Below are positions 26,834 through 35,577 of a DNA stretch of 64,000 nucleotides, piece after piece. Source of the DNA: Jiangella asiatica. Lineage in GTDB: Bacteria > Actinomycetota > Actinomycetes > Jiangellales > Jiangellaceae. The first letter of the stretch is position 1. The number at the start of each line of letters is the position of its first letter. Where the stretch lies: the NCBI RefSeq assembly GCF_004349065.1, contig NZ_SMKZ01000001.1:393984-457983 (forward strand), in the 5' to 3' direction. The notes beneath the pieces were generated by a model. That model had not been told where the DNA came from and searched no databases. It saw only the letters and a list, made by a program, of their open reading frames with translations. The position numbers and the translations under genes were made by a program.

Positions 26834-27603
26834 CCACCTTCGTGTCGATGACCTACAACATCTGGGGCGGACACTGGCTGGCCGAGCGCACCCCGGCGCT
26901 CCGCTGGCTTTTCGAGGTCCGCGAGCCCGACCTGCTCGCCGTCCAGGAACTGACGCCGTCGTCGCGCGACATCATCGACGCCGCCCTGCCCGGCCACCGG
27001 CGGGTGGACGACCCGTTCCCCGGATGGGCGGTCCAGAGCAACCTCTGGTGGCGCGACGACCTGTTCGCGATGGAGGAGTACGGTGCCGAGGACGTGGGCA
27101 TCCGCGCCGAGCACGCGCGGCTGTTCTGGGTCCGGCTGCGGCCCGCCGGTTCCTCGTCGTCGTTCGTGTACAGCACAGCGCACCTGACCTGGCCGGGTCA
27201 CCCGCAGGAGCGCGCCGACGACCTGAACCCCCGGGTCGGCCAGGCCCGTCAGGTCGCGGCCGCCCTGGACCGGCTGGCCGGCGAGGGCCCGTGCGTCTTC
27301 ACCGTCGACATCAACGACTACGCGCGGCCCCTGTGGGTCCTGCGTGCGGCCGGCTTCGCGGACTCGTTCGCGGCGCTGGGCCGCAGCTCGCCGATCACTC
27401 ACCCCGTCGTGCCGCTGATCGGGCCCGGCCGCGGCTGGTCCGCTCCCGAGCCCGTGGCCAAGGCGATCGACTGGCAGTTTCATCGCGGCTCGCTGCGGCC
27501 GCGCTGCGCCGAGGTCGTCGAGTTCTTCCACGAGGGCGTGGCTCCCTCTGACCACAAGCCCGTGGTCGTCACCTACACGCTGCCTGACAAGGAGAAGCCA
27601 TGA
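26830..27603 (+). CDS. Endonuclease/exonuclease/phosphatase (EEP) family protein
   Basis: 257 residues. Conserved EEP features: TYNIWGG at the N-terminus (Asn), VQELTP (metal-binding Glu), TVDINDY in place of the more usual GDFN, and PSDHKPV at the C-terminus (catalytic Asp-His). No signal peptide, so cytoplasmic. Members cleave phosphodiesters or phosphomonoesters, for example of nucleic acids, inositol phosphates or sphingomyelin. GTG at 26830 overlaps the upstream phosphatase and its stop overlaps the downstream binding-protein start by 4 nt. A three-gene unit of two phosphoesterases and a binding lipoprotein suggests use of an imported organophosphate; this is an inference. Confidence 0.85.
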   Translation: MTTFVSMTYNIWGGHWLAERTPALRWLFEVREPDLLAVQELTPSSRDIIDAALPGHRRVDDPFPGWAVQSNLWWRDDLFAMEEYGAEDVGIRAEHARLFWVRLRPAGSSSSFVYSTAHLTWPGHPQERADDLNPRVGQARQVAAALDRLAGEGPCVFTVDINDYARPLWVLRAAGFADSFAALGRSSPITHPVVPLIGPGRGWSAPEPVAKAIDWQFHRGSLRPRCAEVVEFFHEGVAPSDHKPVVVTYTLPDKEKP

Positions 27604-29135
27604 TTCGCAGCCGGGCACACCGTCCGCTGGCACTGGGCGCCGCCGCCGTCCTGGCCCTGGGGCTCGCCGCATGCGGCGCCGACGAGGAGACCGGCTCCGA
27701 CGGTGAGCAGGTCCTCCGCGTCGCGCCGAGCGTGGCTCCGGTCTCGCTCGACCCGCACGGCGAACAGTCCGCCGAGGAGGGCGTCCAGGAGATCGTCCAG
27801 CACCTGCTCGACCCCCTCGTGCGGCTGGAGGACGGCGAGTTCGTGCCGGTGCTGGCCGAGTCGTGGGAGAACCCCGACGACCTGACGTGGGTGTTCCACC
27901 TGCGCGACGACGTCACGTTCCACGACGGGACTCCGCTGACCGCGGCGGACGTCAAGGCCTCAGCGGAACGGCTGATCGAGCTGAACGGTCCGCTCGCGCC
28001 GCTGTGGTCGGCCGTGGCGGCCGTCGAGGCCACCGACGAGCACACCGTGACCATCCGGACCGCACAACCCCTCGGCACGGTGATCAGTACCGTCTCGTTG
28101 CTGTTCGTGGGGCCGGCCGACCGCATCGGCGAGGACGACTTCTGGCGCGAGCCGGTGGGCTCCGGGCCGTTCGTGTTCGAGGAGTTCCTGCCCGACGAGC
28201 GCGTCGTGATGACGGCCAACGAGGACTACTGGGACGGTGCGCCGGAACTGGACCGGCTGGAGTTCACCTACATTCCGGAGATCTCCGCACGCCTGACCGC
28301 GCTGGAGACCGGCGAGGTGGACCTGACCACCGGCGTGCCGCCGGACCAGGCCCCGTCGGTCCAGGACAACGACGACATCGTCTTCGAGACGGTGCCCAGC
28401 TACACGTACTACTTCACCTGGTTCAACTCAAGCCGCGAGCCGTTCACCGACCCCAGGGTGCGGCAGGCGATGTGGCACGCCGTGGACATCGAGAGCGCCG
28501 TCGCCGACCTGTTCGGCGACGCCGCGACGGTCGCGCGCGGCCCGATCCCGCAGGACGTCTTCGGAGCCAGCCAGCACGAGCCGTACGGCTACGACCCGGA
28601 CCTGGCCCGCCAGCTGCTCGCCGAGGCCGGCTACCCCGACGGCTTCAGCACGACCCTGCAGTGGCCGCGCGAGTCCGGCGCCAACATCCGCGCGCTCGCG
28701 CAGACCTTCATGTCCGACTGGTCCGAGATCGGTGTCACCGTCGAACCGCTGGAGAAGGAGCGGGCGCAGTGGATCGAGGACCTCAACGCGCTGAACTGGG
28801 ACATGAACCTGCAGACGAACAGCGTCGGGACCGGTGACGCCGACTACACGCTCGGGCGGCTGTACACCTGCGAGGCCAACCGCAACGGGTTCTGCAACGA
28901 GGAGCTCGACCAGCTCCTGCTCGGTGCGCGCTCGGCGCTGGACCCGGAGGAGCGCACCGCCCTGTACGAGCAGGCGGCCGCGCTGATCTGGGACCAGGCG
29001 GTCGGCATCTTCCCGATGGACCTGGCCAACAACGTGGCGTATCGCGACCGCGTGGAGGGCTTCGAGATGCCCGCGAACGGCCGGGCGCGCTTCCACGACG
29101 TGTCGGTCACCGGGGACGCCGGCGAGGTCTACTGA
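27600..29135 (+). CDS. Peptide/Opp-type ABC transporter substrate-binding lipoprotein
   Basis: 511 residues, SBP family 5. A lipoprotein signal with lipobox LAAC lies at about residues 19-22. Typical landmarks are LDPHGEQSAEEGVQEIVQHL, WVFHLRDDVTFHDGTPLTAADV and the later VRQAMWHAVD. It binds an oligopeptide, nickel, sugar or organophosphate solute outside the membrane. The ATG overlaps the EEP stop (ATGA). No permease follows. The nearest permease/ATPase set (32727-36601) lacks its own binding protein, so the two may work together. A hairpin terminator follows at 29150-29168. Confidence 0.9.
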   Translation: MIRSRAHRPLALGAAAVLALGLAACGADEETGSDGEQVLRVAPSVAPVSLDPHGEQSAEEGVQEIVQHLLDPLVRLEDGEFVPVLAESWENPDDLTWVFHLRDDVTFHDGTPLTAADVKASAERLIELNGPLAPLWSAVAAVEATDEHTVTIRTAQPLGTVISTVSLLFVGPADRIGEDDFWREPVGSGPFVFEEFLPDERVVMTANEDYWDGAPELDRLEFTYIPEISARLTALETGEVDLTTGVPPDQAPSVQDNDDIVFETVPSYTYYFTWFNSSREPFTDPRVRQAMWHAVDIESAVADLFGDAATVARGPIPQDVFGASQHEPYGYDPDLARQLLAEAGYPDGFSTTLQWPRESGANIRALAQTFMSDWSEIGVTVEPLEKERAQWIEDLNALNWDMNLQTNSVGTGDADYTLGRLYTCEANRNGFCNEELDQLLLGARSALDPEERTALYEQAAALIWDQAVGIFPMDLANNVAYRDRVEGFEMPANGRARFHDVSVTGDAGEVY

Positions 29136-29149
29136 GCACCTCATCCTCG

Positions 29150-29168
29150 ACCCACCCATGAGGTGGGT
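29150..29168. terminator. Hairpin terminator between convergent genes
   Basis: ACCCACC at 29150-29156 and GGTGGGT at 29162-29168 form a perfect 7-bp stem with a 5-nt loop. It lies between the binding-protein gene (plus) and the LacI gene (minus), so it may serve both. Confidence 0.5.
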
Positions 29169-29199
29169 GACCGGGGGACGGGGTAGCGCGGCACGGGCC

Positions 29200-30249
29200 T
29201 CAAGCCGAGGCACGCACGACGAGCTCGGGCCTCAGCAGGCGCTTGCGCGGCTGCGCCTGCGCATCGGTCGTGGAGTCGCCGCGCAGCCGGCGCAGCAGGA
29301 GGTCGACCGCGGTCTCGCCGATGCGGCGGGCGGGCAGGTGCACGGTGGTCAGCGGCGGGTCGAGGTACGCGGCGTAGGGATGGTCGCCGTAGCCGACGAT
29401 CGCGAGGTCCGTCGGTGCCCGCAGGCCCTGCTCGGCCAGCGCCCGGTAGAGCCCGAGGGCGAAGTAGTCGTTGCCGGCGACGACGGCGTCGGGCCGGTCG
29501 CCCCGGCTGACGAGCTCACGGGCCAGTTTGTAGGCCTCGGCCGGCTGCCACGGCAGGACCGCCGAGTCGTGCCGGCGGGTCGGGACGGAGATGATGTCGG
29601 CGTCGGAGCTGGGCAGCCCGGCGTCGGCCATGGCGCTGTGGAAGCCGGCGATGCGCCCGGCGATCGTGGTGATCGGCAGGTCCTCCTCGAGCACCTGGAC
29701 GCGCCGGGCTCCGGCGGCGATGAGGTGGCGGGTCGACTCGTAGGCGCCGCGCTCGTTGTCGATGCCGACGAAGTCGCAGCCGAGCTCGGGAACGTCGCGG
29801 TTGGCGAACACGATGGGCACGCCGGCCGCTTGGACCCGCGTCCAGTGATCGGTCTCGCCCTGGACGGGCACGACGATGGCGCCGTCGACGGCCGAGTGCA
29901 GCAGCGACTCCACCGCCCGCCGCTCGTTCTCGACGCTCTCGTCGGTGACCAGGAGCAGCAGTGAGTAGCCGCGGCCACGCCCGCGCGGCTCGATGCCGCT
30001 GATCAGCTGAGCGTAGAACGGGTTCGACGGGTTGGTGATGACCAGCCCGATGGTCATGGCCGAACCGAGGACGAGCGAGCGCGCATGGGTGTTGGGCACG
30101 TAGCCGATGCGCTCGGCCTCGGCGCGGATGCGCGCACGTGTGTGCTCGCTGACGTTGTCCTTGCCGCCAAGCGCCCGGGAGACGGTGTTGACCGACACAC
30201 CCAGCGAATTGGCGATGTCGCGTAGCCGGGCCCTGCGGGTGTCGGTCAC
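29200..30249 (-). CDS. LacI family transcriptional regulator
   Basis: 349 residues. The N-terminal helix-turn-helix and hinge helix cover residues 7-60 (LRDIANSLGVSVNTVSRALG). The periplasmic-binding-like sensor domain follows (VPVQGE, FVGIDNERGAY, AVVAGNDYFALGLY, VGYGDHPYAAYLDPPLTT). It is the last gene of the minus-strand group 31603-29200. LacI-type operators with TTAACGTT cores lie upstream of that group and of the divergent IclR/Dpp operon, so autoregulation plus control of the transporter is likely. GTG at 30249 has ACGAGGACG upstream. Confidence 0.9.
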   Translation of the reverse strand: MTDTRRARLRDIANSLGVSVNTVSRALGGKDNVSEHTRARIRAEAERIGYVPNTHARSLVLGSAMTIGLVITNPSNPFYAQLISGIEPRGRGRGYSLLLLVTDESVENERRAVESLLHSAVDGAIVVPVQGETDHWTRVQAAGVPIVFANRDVPELGCDFVGIDNERGAYESTRHLIAAGARRVQVLEEDLPITTIAGRIAGFHSAMADAGLPSSDADIISVPTRRHDSAVLPWQPAEAYKLARELVSRGDRPDAVVAGNDYFALGLYRALAEQGLRAPTDLAIVGYGDHPYAAYLDPPLTTVHLPARRIGETAVDLLLRRLRGDSTTDAQAQPRKRLLRPELVVRASA

Positions 30250-30292
30250 CGTCGTCCTCGTTCTCGTGTCGTGCCGCCGGCTGGAGAGCGCC

Positions 30293-30628
30293 TCAGCTCT
30301 TGACCGCCAGGTAGACGCGCAGCTTGGCCTCGGCGTCGTCGCCGCGGACCCGCCCGCGCAGGCGCAGCCAGTGGCCGAACTCGCGTACCGCCCAGCTCGT
30401 CAGACCGAGCCCGGTCGCCAGGTGCGATGCTTCGTCGTGGTCGCACCACGTGATGCCGTCCGGGGAGAGCTGCGTGACCAGCTCGAGCTCGACCGGGTCG
30501 CCGGTGGCCGACAGGACCTGGACGAACCAGCGTGCTTCGGTGGCCCACGCGACCTCGTACGGCTCGGTCTCGAACTCGCCCCGTACCGTCGTGTTCCGCT
30601 CGAGTACAGCGGTCAGCGATTGACGCAT
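30293..30628 (-). CDS. Unrecognised 111-residue protein
   Basis: No family recognised. The sequence (ARWFVQVLSATGDPVELELV, ITWCDHDEASHLA, HWLRLRGRVRGDDAEAKLRVYLA) alternates hydrophobic and polar residues as in a small beta-sandwich. It has no signal peptide or membrane segment. ATG at 30628. It lies 9 nt downstream of the unrecognised 321-residue gene and 43 nt upstream of the LacI gene, so it belongs to the same transcript. The partner genes and the nearby Dpp importer suggest a role in carbohydrate or glycoside handling, but nothing in the sequence proves this. Confidence 0.65.
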   Translation of the reverse strand: MRQSLTAVLERNTTVRGEFETEPYEVAWATEARWFVQVLSATGDPVELELVTQLSPDGITWCDHDEASHLATGLGLTSWAVREFGHWLRLRGRVRGDDAEAKLRVYLAVKS

Positions 30629-30637
30629 CGTCGTTGC

Positions 30638-31603
30638 CTACCAATCAACCGAGATGAGGACGGAGTCCAGGTACAGGAAATTGCGCACGGACGAATGCGT
30701 GCGGACGCTGAAATAGAAGTTGAGCAGATTCTCCAGCGACTCGTACCGGTCCTCGTAGATCGGGACCGGGACATCGCTCATGTCCATGACGCGGTCATTG
30801 ATCTGCAATTCCACGTTCTTGCGCGCGGCGGTGTCGACGACCCAGCGCAGATAATGCCAGTTGATCTTCGTCGGGACCTCGTTGTAGCAGAGCTCCTGTG
30901 GCTCACCGAAGGGGTGCCAGTCCTCCGGGTTCGGCGCGGTGAAGTCGGCGGCGTAGCCCAGCTTGATCTTGCCTTCGAGGTGTTCGCGCGGTGTCGGCTC
31001 CGGGACCACGGGGTACATCCACCGCCGGGTCAGCCGGTGGTCGAGATCGGTGTTCTGGTAGCGCGCGACCGTGTGGTAGCGGACACCGCCGTCGCCGCAC
31101 AGGTCGGTGGCCACGGTCAGCGCGCCGAACTGGGCCTCGGACGGGTGCAGGTTGCCGTCCCAGACGACGTCGCCGAAGGAGTCGTTGGCCGGGTCCGCAC
31201 CCAGGGTGGCCTCGGCTTTGAAGGCGAAGTACGTCTCCAGCTGCACCCGGCCGCGCCCGCTCATGGTGAGCCGCCTGATGGCGACCGCGGTGTGGCCCGG
31301 ATACGGCCGGGTGGCCAGCTTCAGGGCATAGGTGCCGCCGAGCGTCCCATGGGTGCCGATGTCGAAGAAGTTGCAGGCGCTGAGCTGCGGCGGGCGGAAG
31401 TCGCGCATGTGGTCGTCGACGGTGTCGAGGTTGCCGTTGCCGTCGTAGTTGCCGAGCAGTTCGCACCAGCCGTGCGTGCCGGAGTCGAAATCGTCGTGCG
31501 CGAGGATGCGGCCCAGCGGATTGAATTTCGACAGGCGTGGATCGGCCGCTACGAGCGCCCTCCGGAGCTGGCCCGTCAGATCGCTCTCAGTATCCACAGA
31601 CAA
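30638..31603 (-). CDS. Unrecognised 321-residue, probably beta-sandwich protein
   Basis: No family recognised with confidence. The start is taken as TTG 31603 because AGGAGG lies 5 nt upstream; GTG 31597 is the alternative, and the longest frame would begin inside the LacI-type operator. Notable features are the opening DDFDSGTHGWCELLGNYDG, then SACNFFDIGTHGTLGG and ALKLATRPYPGHTAV, and the late stretch LQINDRVMDMSD. The pattern recalls concanavalin-like carbohydrate-binding folds, with many aromatic and Asp/Gly residues. It has no signal peptide, so it is cytoplasmic unless exported unconventionally. First gene of the group regulated by the downstream LacI protein. Confidence 0.65.
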   Translation of the reverse strand: MSVDTESDLTGQLRRALVAADPRLSKFNPLGRILAHDDFDSGTHGWCELLGNYDGNGNLDTVDDHMRDFRPPQLSACNFFDIGTHGTLGGTYALKLATRPYPGHTAVAIRRLTMSGRGRVQLETYFAFKAEATLGADPANDSFGDVVWDGNLHPSEAQFGALTVATDLCGDGGVRYHTVARYQNTDLDHRLTRRWMYPVVPEPTPREHLEGKIKLGYAADFTAPNPEDWHPFGEPQELCYNEVPTKINWHYLRWVVDTAARKNVELQINDRVMDMSDVPVPIYEDRYESLENLLNFYFSVRTHSSVRNFLYLDSVLISVDW

Positions 31604-31667
31604 GGTCGCCTCCTCGCGAATTCGAGCCCGCTTCGAGGGTGATTTCCAGCGGCTCGCACCTGCTCGG

Positions 31668-31697
31668 ACGTTAACGTTCACGGAACAGCGGTGTCAA
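31668..31697 (-). promoter_or_regulatory. Minus-strand promoter with LacI-type operator
   Basis: On the minus strand TTGACA (31697-31692) is followed after 17 nt by TTAACG (31674-31669) as -10. The -10 lies inside the palindrome ACGTTAACGT (31668-31677). A protein bound here would block polymerase from reading the 31603-29200 genes. Confidence 0.6.
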
Positions 31698-31760
31698 GGT
31701 GGCGTTGCATCCCTCGCAACCACGCTGACCAGCGTATTCGCCAATTCGTCGGCGCCACCC

Positions 31761-31818
31761 TTGACAGCGTTCGCGCCATTACCCTAGCGTCGCACATGAA
31801 CGCTACCGTTAACGTTAA
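31761..31818 (+). promoter_or_regulatory. Plus-strand promoter with LacI-type operator for the IclR-Dpp operon
   Basis: TTGACA at 31761-31766 is followed by TAGCGT at 31785-31790 (18-nt spacer). The perfect CG-centred palindrome TTAACGTTAA lies at 31809-31818, just past the predicted start of transcription. It shares its core with the operator at 31668-31677, 140 bp away. The rest of the 356-nt gap (31604-31959) holds nothing else I can name. Confidence 0.6.
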
Positions 31819-31959
31819 TGGAACGGGCCCGACCTCGTCCTGACATCGCGGCGGTCGCGTCGGCCGCGCCGGGTGAACCTGGGCGCGGCTCCACCCGCTG
31901 CCCGGCCCTCGCGAGCGCGTGCGCCGGACCGCCGACCAGAGCACAGGGGTGAGTGATCG

Positions 31960-32727
31960 ATGAAGTCGCTGAGCCGCGCCCTCGAGGTGCTGACCGAGCT
32001 GAGCCGGCACGGCCATCCGCGCACGCTGACCGACATCACCAACGCCGTCGGCCTGCACAAGAGCACCGTCCACCGGATGCTGGCGACCTTCGTCGAGTTC
32101 GGCCTGGTCCGCCGCGACGAGGCCAACCGGTACGTCGTCGGCCTCGGGGCACTCGACCTGGCGCGAGCCGCCCGAGGCGAGGCCGGACCGGACTCCGTCG
32201 TGCACCCCGCCCTGGCTGAGCTGCACGAGCGCACCGGCGAGGCGGTGAGCTACGGGCAGCCACGCGGCGGCCAGCTGGTGCGGACTGCGACGGCCGGCCA
32301 GTCCGCGGCGGAGCCTGGGTCACCGCTGCCGATGCACGCGACCGCGCTGGGCAAGGCCTACCTCGCGCATCGTCCGCGGGTCGAGGTGGACCGGTTCGTG
32401 GTGCGCGCTCCGTTCCCGCGGCTCACCGCCCGCACGGTGACCGACGCCTACGGCCTGCTGCGCGCCCTGGCCAGGACGCGTACCTGCGGCTACGCCGTCG
32501 AGGACCGCGAGTACGCCGAGACCGGGCGGGCGGTGGCCGCTCCGGTGCTCGACCACGACGGGCTGGCCGTCGCCGCGGTGGCCGTACGGATCCCGTCGCG
32601 GGTGACGCATCCGGCCGAGCTGGGTGGGCTGGCCGCGGCGGTCACCGCGTGTGCGGACCGCATCGGCGCCGGCCTGCTGGACGAGGCTGCTCCAGTGGTC
32701 GTCCTGGCCCACGCCCAGGGGGCCTGA
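31960..32727 (+). CDS. IclR family transcriptional regulator
   Basis: 255 residues. The winged helix covers residues 1-60 (LTDITNAVGLHKSTVHRMLATF) and the IclR ligand domain about 75-240 (PMHATALGKAYLA, TCGYAVEDREYAETGRAVAAPV). It is the first gene of the operon and its stop codon shares one base with the start of the permease gene (TGATG), so it is translationally coupled to the transporter it probably regulates. A LacI-type operator in front shows a second layer of control. Confidence 0.9.
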   Translation: MKSLSRALEVLTELSRHGHPRTLTDITNAVGLHKSTVHRMLATFVEFGLVRRDEANRYVVGLGALDLARAARGEAGPDSVVHPALAELHERTGEAVSYGQPRGGQLVRTATAGQSAAEPGSPLPMHATALGKAYLAHRPRVEVDRFVVRAPFPRLTARTVTDAYGLLRALARTRTCGYAVEDREYAETGRAVAAPVLDHDGLAVAAVAVRIPSRVTHPAELGGLAAAVTACADRIGAGLLDEAAPVVVLAHAQGA

Positions 32728-33650
32728 TGCCGGCTTACCTCGCCCGCCGGCTGCTGTTCTCCGTCTTCGTGCTCTGGGGCGCCGTCTCGGTGATCTTCCT
32801 GGTGCTGCGGCTGGTGCCCGGCGACCCCGCCATGGTGCTGCTGGGCCCGGACGCGACGGCGAGCCAAGTCGACGAGCTGCGGGCGCGGATGGGCCTGGAC
32901 GAACCGCTGATCGTCCAGTACGGCATCTACCTGCGCGACGTCGTGCGGCTGGACTTCGGCGAGTCGTTCCGGATGAGCGTCGACGCCATGGACCTGGTGC
33001 TGTCCCGGCTGCCGAACACCGCGCAGCTGGCGGTCGCCGCGCTCGGGCTGTCGATCCTCATCGGGTTCCCGCTCGGCGTGGTCGCGGCGCTGAAGGCCAA
33101 CACGCTGACCGACCGGGTCATCTCGGTGCTGTCGCTGGTGGGGCAGTCGACTCCGGCGTTCTGGGTGGGCATCGTCTTCATCCTGGTGTTCGCCCGGACG
33201 CTGGACGTGCTGCCCAGCGGCGGCACCGGCGGCTGGCAGCACCTGGTGCTCCCGGCGGTGACGCTCGCCCTGCCGTTCCTCGCGATTCTGGTCCGGCTGA
33301 CCCGCAGCGGGCTGCTGGAAGTGATCCACGAGGGCTACGTGCAGACCGCCCGCGCGAAGGGCCTGCGCGAACGCGTAGTGATCTTCCCGCACGCCGCCCG
33401 CAACGCGCTCATCCCGGTCGTGACGGTGGTCGGCCTACAGTTCGGCCAGCTGCTCGGCGGCACCGTCATCGTCGAGACGGTGTTCGCCTGGCCAGGCGTC
33501 GGCCGGCTGCTCGTGGACGCGATCTCGCATCGCGACTACGGCGTCGTCCAGGCCGCCGTGCTCTTCATCGCCGGCGTCTTCGTGCTGGTCAACCTCGTCG
33601 TCGACATCCTGTACGGCTACCTCGACCCCCGAGTGCGATTGGCCGGGTGA
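32727..33650 (+). CDS. Dipeptide/oligopeptide-type ABC transporter permease (DppB-like)
   Basis: 307 residues with six membrane helices and the DppB N-terminal pattern (YLARRLLFSVFVLWGAVSVIFLVLRLVPGDP split around residue 25). The EAA loop appears as the segment after YVQTARAKGLRERVV, and the conserved end YGYLDPRVRLAG is present. It forms the membrane channel with the DppC-like partner encoded 3 nt downstream. Start ATG 32727 overlaps the IclR stop. Substrate specificity comes from a binding protein that is missing from this operon. Confidence 0.92.
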   Translation: MPAYLARRLLFSVFVLWGAVSVIFLVLRLVPGDPAMVLLGPDATASQVDELRARMGLDEPLIVQYGIYLRDVVRLDFGESFRMSVDAMDLVLSRLPNTAQLAVAALGLSILIGFPLGVVAALKANTLTDRVISVLSLVGQSTPAFWVGIVFILVFARTLDVLPSGGTGGWQHLVLPAVTLALPFLAILVRLTRSGLLEVIHEGYVQTARAKGLRERVVIFPHAARNALIPVVTVVGLQFGQLLGGTVIVETVFAWPGVGRLLVDAISHRDYGVVQAAVLFIAGVFVLVNLVVDILYGYLDPRVRLAG

Positions 33651-33653
33651 ACC

Positions 33654-34559
33654 ATGACCGACACTCTCACCGACCTCGGCAGCCCACCGGCCGCTCCCGT
33701 CCCGGAGCAGGTCGTCCGGGCCCGCCGCCGGGCCGGATCGGGGCGCATCCGCTTCGCGAGCGCCGTCATCGGCATCTACGTCCTCGCGGCCGTCTTCGGG
33801 CCGTGGCTCGTCGGGTACGACTCTGTCGCGACGAGTACGGGCGACCGGCTGCTGCCGCCCGGATCGCGCACCGAGGACGGGTCGCTGGCGATCTTCGGTA
33901 CCGACCAGGTGGGCCAGGACCTGTTCGCCCAGGTGCTGCAGGGCGCGCGGATTTCCATCGCGGTCGGCGTCGCCACCCTGCTGCTGGCCGGGGTGATCGG
34001 TGTCGCCATCGGCGTCGTGGCCGGGTGGTACGGCCGGTGGCTGGACGGTGCGCTGATGCGCCTGGCCGACGTCCAGCTCACGTTCCCGTCGATCCTGCTG
34101 GCCATCTTCATCGCCGCGCTGCTCGGCCCGAGCGTGGTGAACGTCGTCATCGTGCTGGCCATCTCGAACTGGGTGACGTTCGCGAGGGTTGCCCGCAGCC
34201 AGGTCCTGGTGACGAAGAACCGAGACTTCGTCGACGCGACTCGGACTCTCGGCGCGAGGTCCTGGCACCTGGTGCGCCGCTGCGTCCTGCCGGCCTGCGC
34301 GGCACCGGTGCTGGTCGTCGCGACGGTCGAGATCGGCCACGTCATCCTGGCCGAGGCGTCGCTGAGCTTCCTCGGCCTCGGCACCCCGGCCAGCTCACCG
34401 AGCTGGGGCGTCACCATCGCGAACGGGCGGAACTACCTGGGCGACGCGTGGTGGATCTCGACCATCCCGGGCATCTGCCTGGCGCTGCTCGTCGTGTCGT
34501 TCGGACTCCTCGGTGACGCGCTGCGGGACCGGTTCGACCCGAAGCTGAAGAACCTGTGA
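33654..34559 (+). CDS. Dipeptide/oligopeptide-type ABC transporter permease (DppC-like)
   Basis: 301 residues. A hydrophilic N-terminus precedes the first helix at about residue 37, followed by the DppC domain. TDQVGQDLFAQVLQGARIS is the typical loop before the core helices, and ARTLGARSWHLVRRCVLP carries the EAA-type coupling sequence. It ends with DALRDRFDPKLKNL, typical of the family. It pairs with the DppB-like permease and is followed after 7 nt by the first ATPase gene. Confidence 0.92.
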   Translation: MTDTLTDLGSPPAAPVPEQVVRARRRAGSGRIRFASAVIGIYVLAAVFGPWLVGYDSVATSTGDRLLPPGSRTEDGSLAIFGTDQVGQDLFAQVLQGARISIAVGVATLLLAGVIGVAIGVVAGWYGRWLDGALMRLADVQLTFPSILLAIFIAALLGPSVVNVVIVLAISNWVTFARVARSQVLVTKNRDFVDATRTLGARSWHLVRRCVLPACAAPVLVVATVEIGHVILAEASLSFLGLGTPASSPSWGVTIANGRNYLGDAWWISTIPGICLALLVVSFGLLGDALRDRFDPKLKNL

Positions 34560-34566
34560 GGCGGCC

Positions 34567-35577
34567 GTGACGGACACTCCACTGCTCAGCGTGCGTGACC
34601 TCGCGGTACGGTTCCGCACTGGCGCCGGCCAGGTCCGGGCTGTCGACGGCGTGTCGTTCGACGTGCGCAGGGGCGAGACCCTCGCCGTCCTCGGCGAGTC
34701 CGGCAGCGGGAAGAGCGTCACCGCCCAGGCCATCATGGGCATCCTGCCCAGACCGGCCGGTGAGGTCGTAGCCGGCAGCATCGTCTACGACGGTCGCGAC
34801 CTGCTGGCCGAGGACCCGAACCGGGTCCGCAAGCTGCGCGGCGACGAGATCGCGATGGTCTTCCAGGACCCGCTGAGCTCACTCAACCCGGTTTTCCGGG
34901 TCGGCTGGCAGATCGGCGAGATGTTCCGCCGGCATCGAGGCGCGTCGCGCCGGGACGCTCGCGCCGCCGCCGTCGAGTTGATGGAGCGGGTCGGCATCCC
35001 GGCCGCCCGGCGACGGGTGGACGATTTCCCGCACCAGTTCTCCGGCGGCATGCGCCAGCGGATCATGATCGCCATGGCGCTCGCGCTGAAGCCGCGGCTG
35101 CTCATCGCCGACGAGCCCACGACGGCGCTCGACGTCACCGTCCAGGCGCAGATCATGCGGCTCCTGGCGGACCTGCGGCGCGAGGAGGGCATGGCGCTGG
35201 TGCTGATCACGCACGACCTCGGGGTGGTGGCCGACGTGGCCGACCGGGCGCTGCTCATGTACGCCGGGCGCGCGGTCGAGACCGGCGACATCCGTGAGGT
35301 CTACGACCATGCCGCCCACCCGTACACCCGGGGCCTCATGGCGTCGATCCCGGACCTCGACGCGCCGCGCGAACGGCTCACGCCGGTGCGCGGCGCGCCG
35401 CCGAACCTCCTGGACCTGCCGTCGGGGTGCTCGTTCCATCCGCGCTGCCCGCACGCCACCGACCGGTGCTCCGTCGACGATCCCGTGCTCCGGCCGATCG
35501 ACGGGCGCCCCGAGGAGCACCGGTCCGCGTGCCACTACGCCGAGGAGGTGCTGGCCGGTGAGCGCGAGCCCGTCTGA
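34567..35577 (+). CDS. Oligopeptide-type ABC transporter ATP-binding protein (DppD-like)
   Basis: 336 residues. Walker A is GESGSGKS (about residue 42), the signature FSGGMRQRIMIAMAL (about 158), Walker [13 protein letters not shown], and the oligopeptide/dipeptide C-terminal extension with cysteines (CSFHPRCPHATDRC). It hydrolyses ATP on the cytoplasmic face to drive import. GTG start at 34567; the stop lies 20 nt inside the next ATPase gene. Confidence 0.93.
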   Translation: MTDTPLLSVRDLAVRFRTGAGQVRAVDGVSFDVRRGETLAVLGESGSGKSVTAQAIMGILPRPAGEVVAGSIVYDGRDLLAEDPNRVRKLRGDEIAMVFQDPLSSLNPVFRVGWQIGEMFRRHRGASRRDARAAAVELMERVGIPAARRRVDDFPHQFSGGMRQRIMIAMALALKPRLLIADEPTTALDVTVQAQIMRLLADLRREEGMALVLITHDLGVVADVADRALLMYAGRAVETGDIREVYDHAAHPYTRGLMASIPDLDAPRERLTPVRGAPPNLLDLPSGCSFHPRCPHATDRCSVDDPVLRPIDGRPEEHRSACHYAEEVLAGEREPV

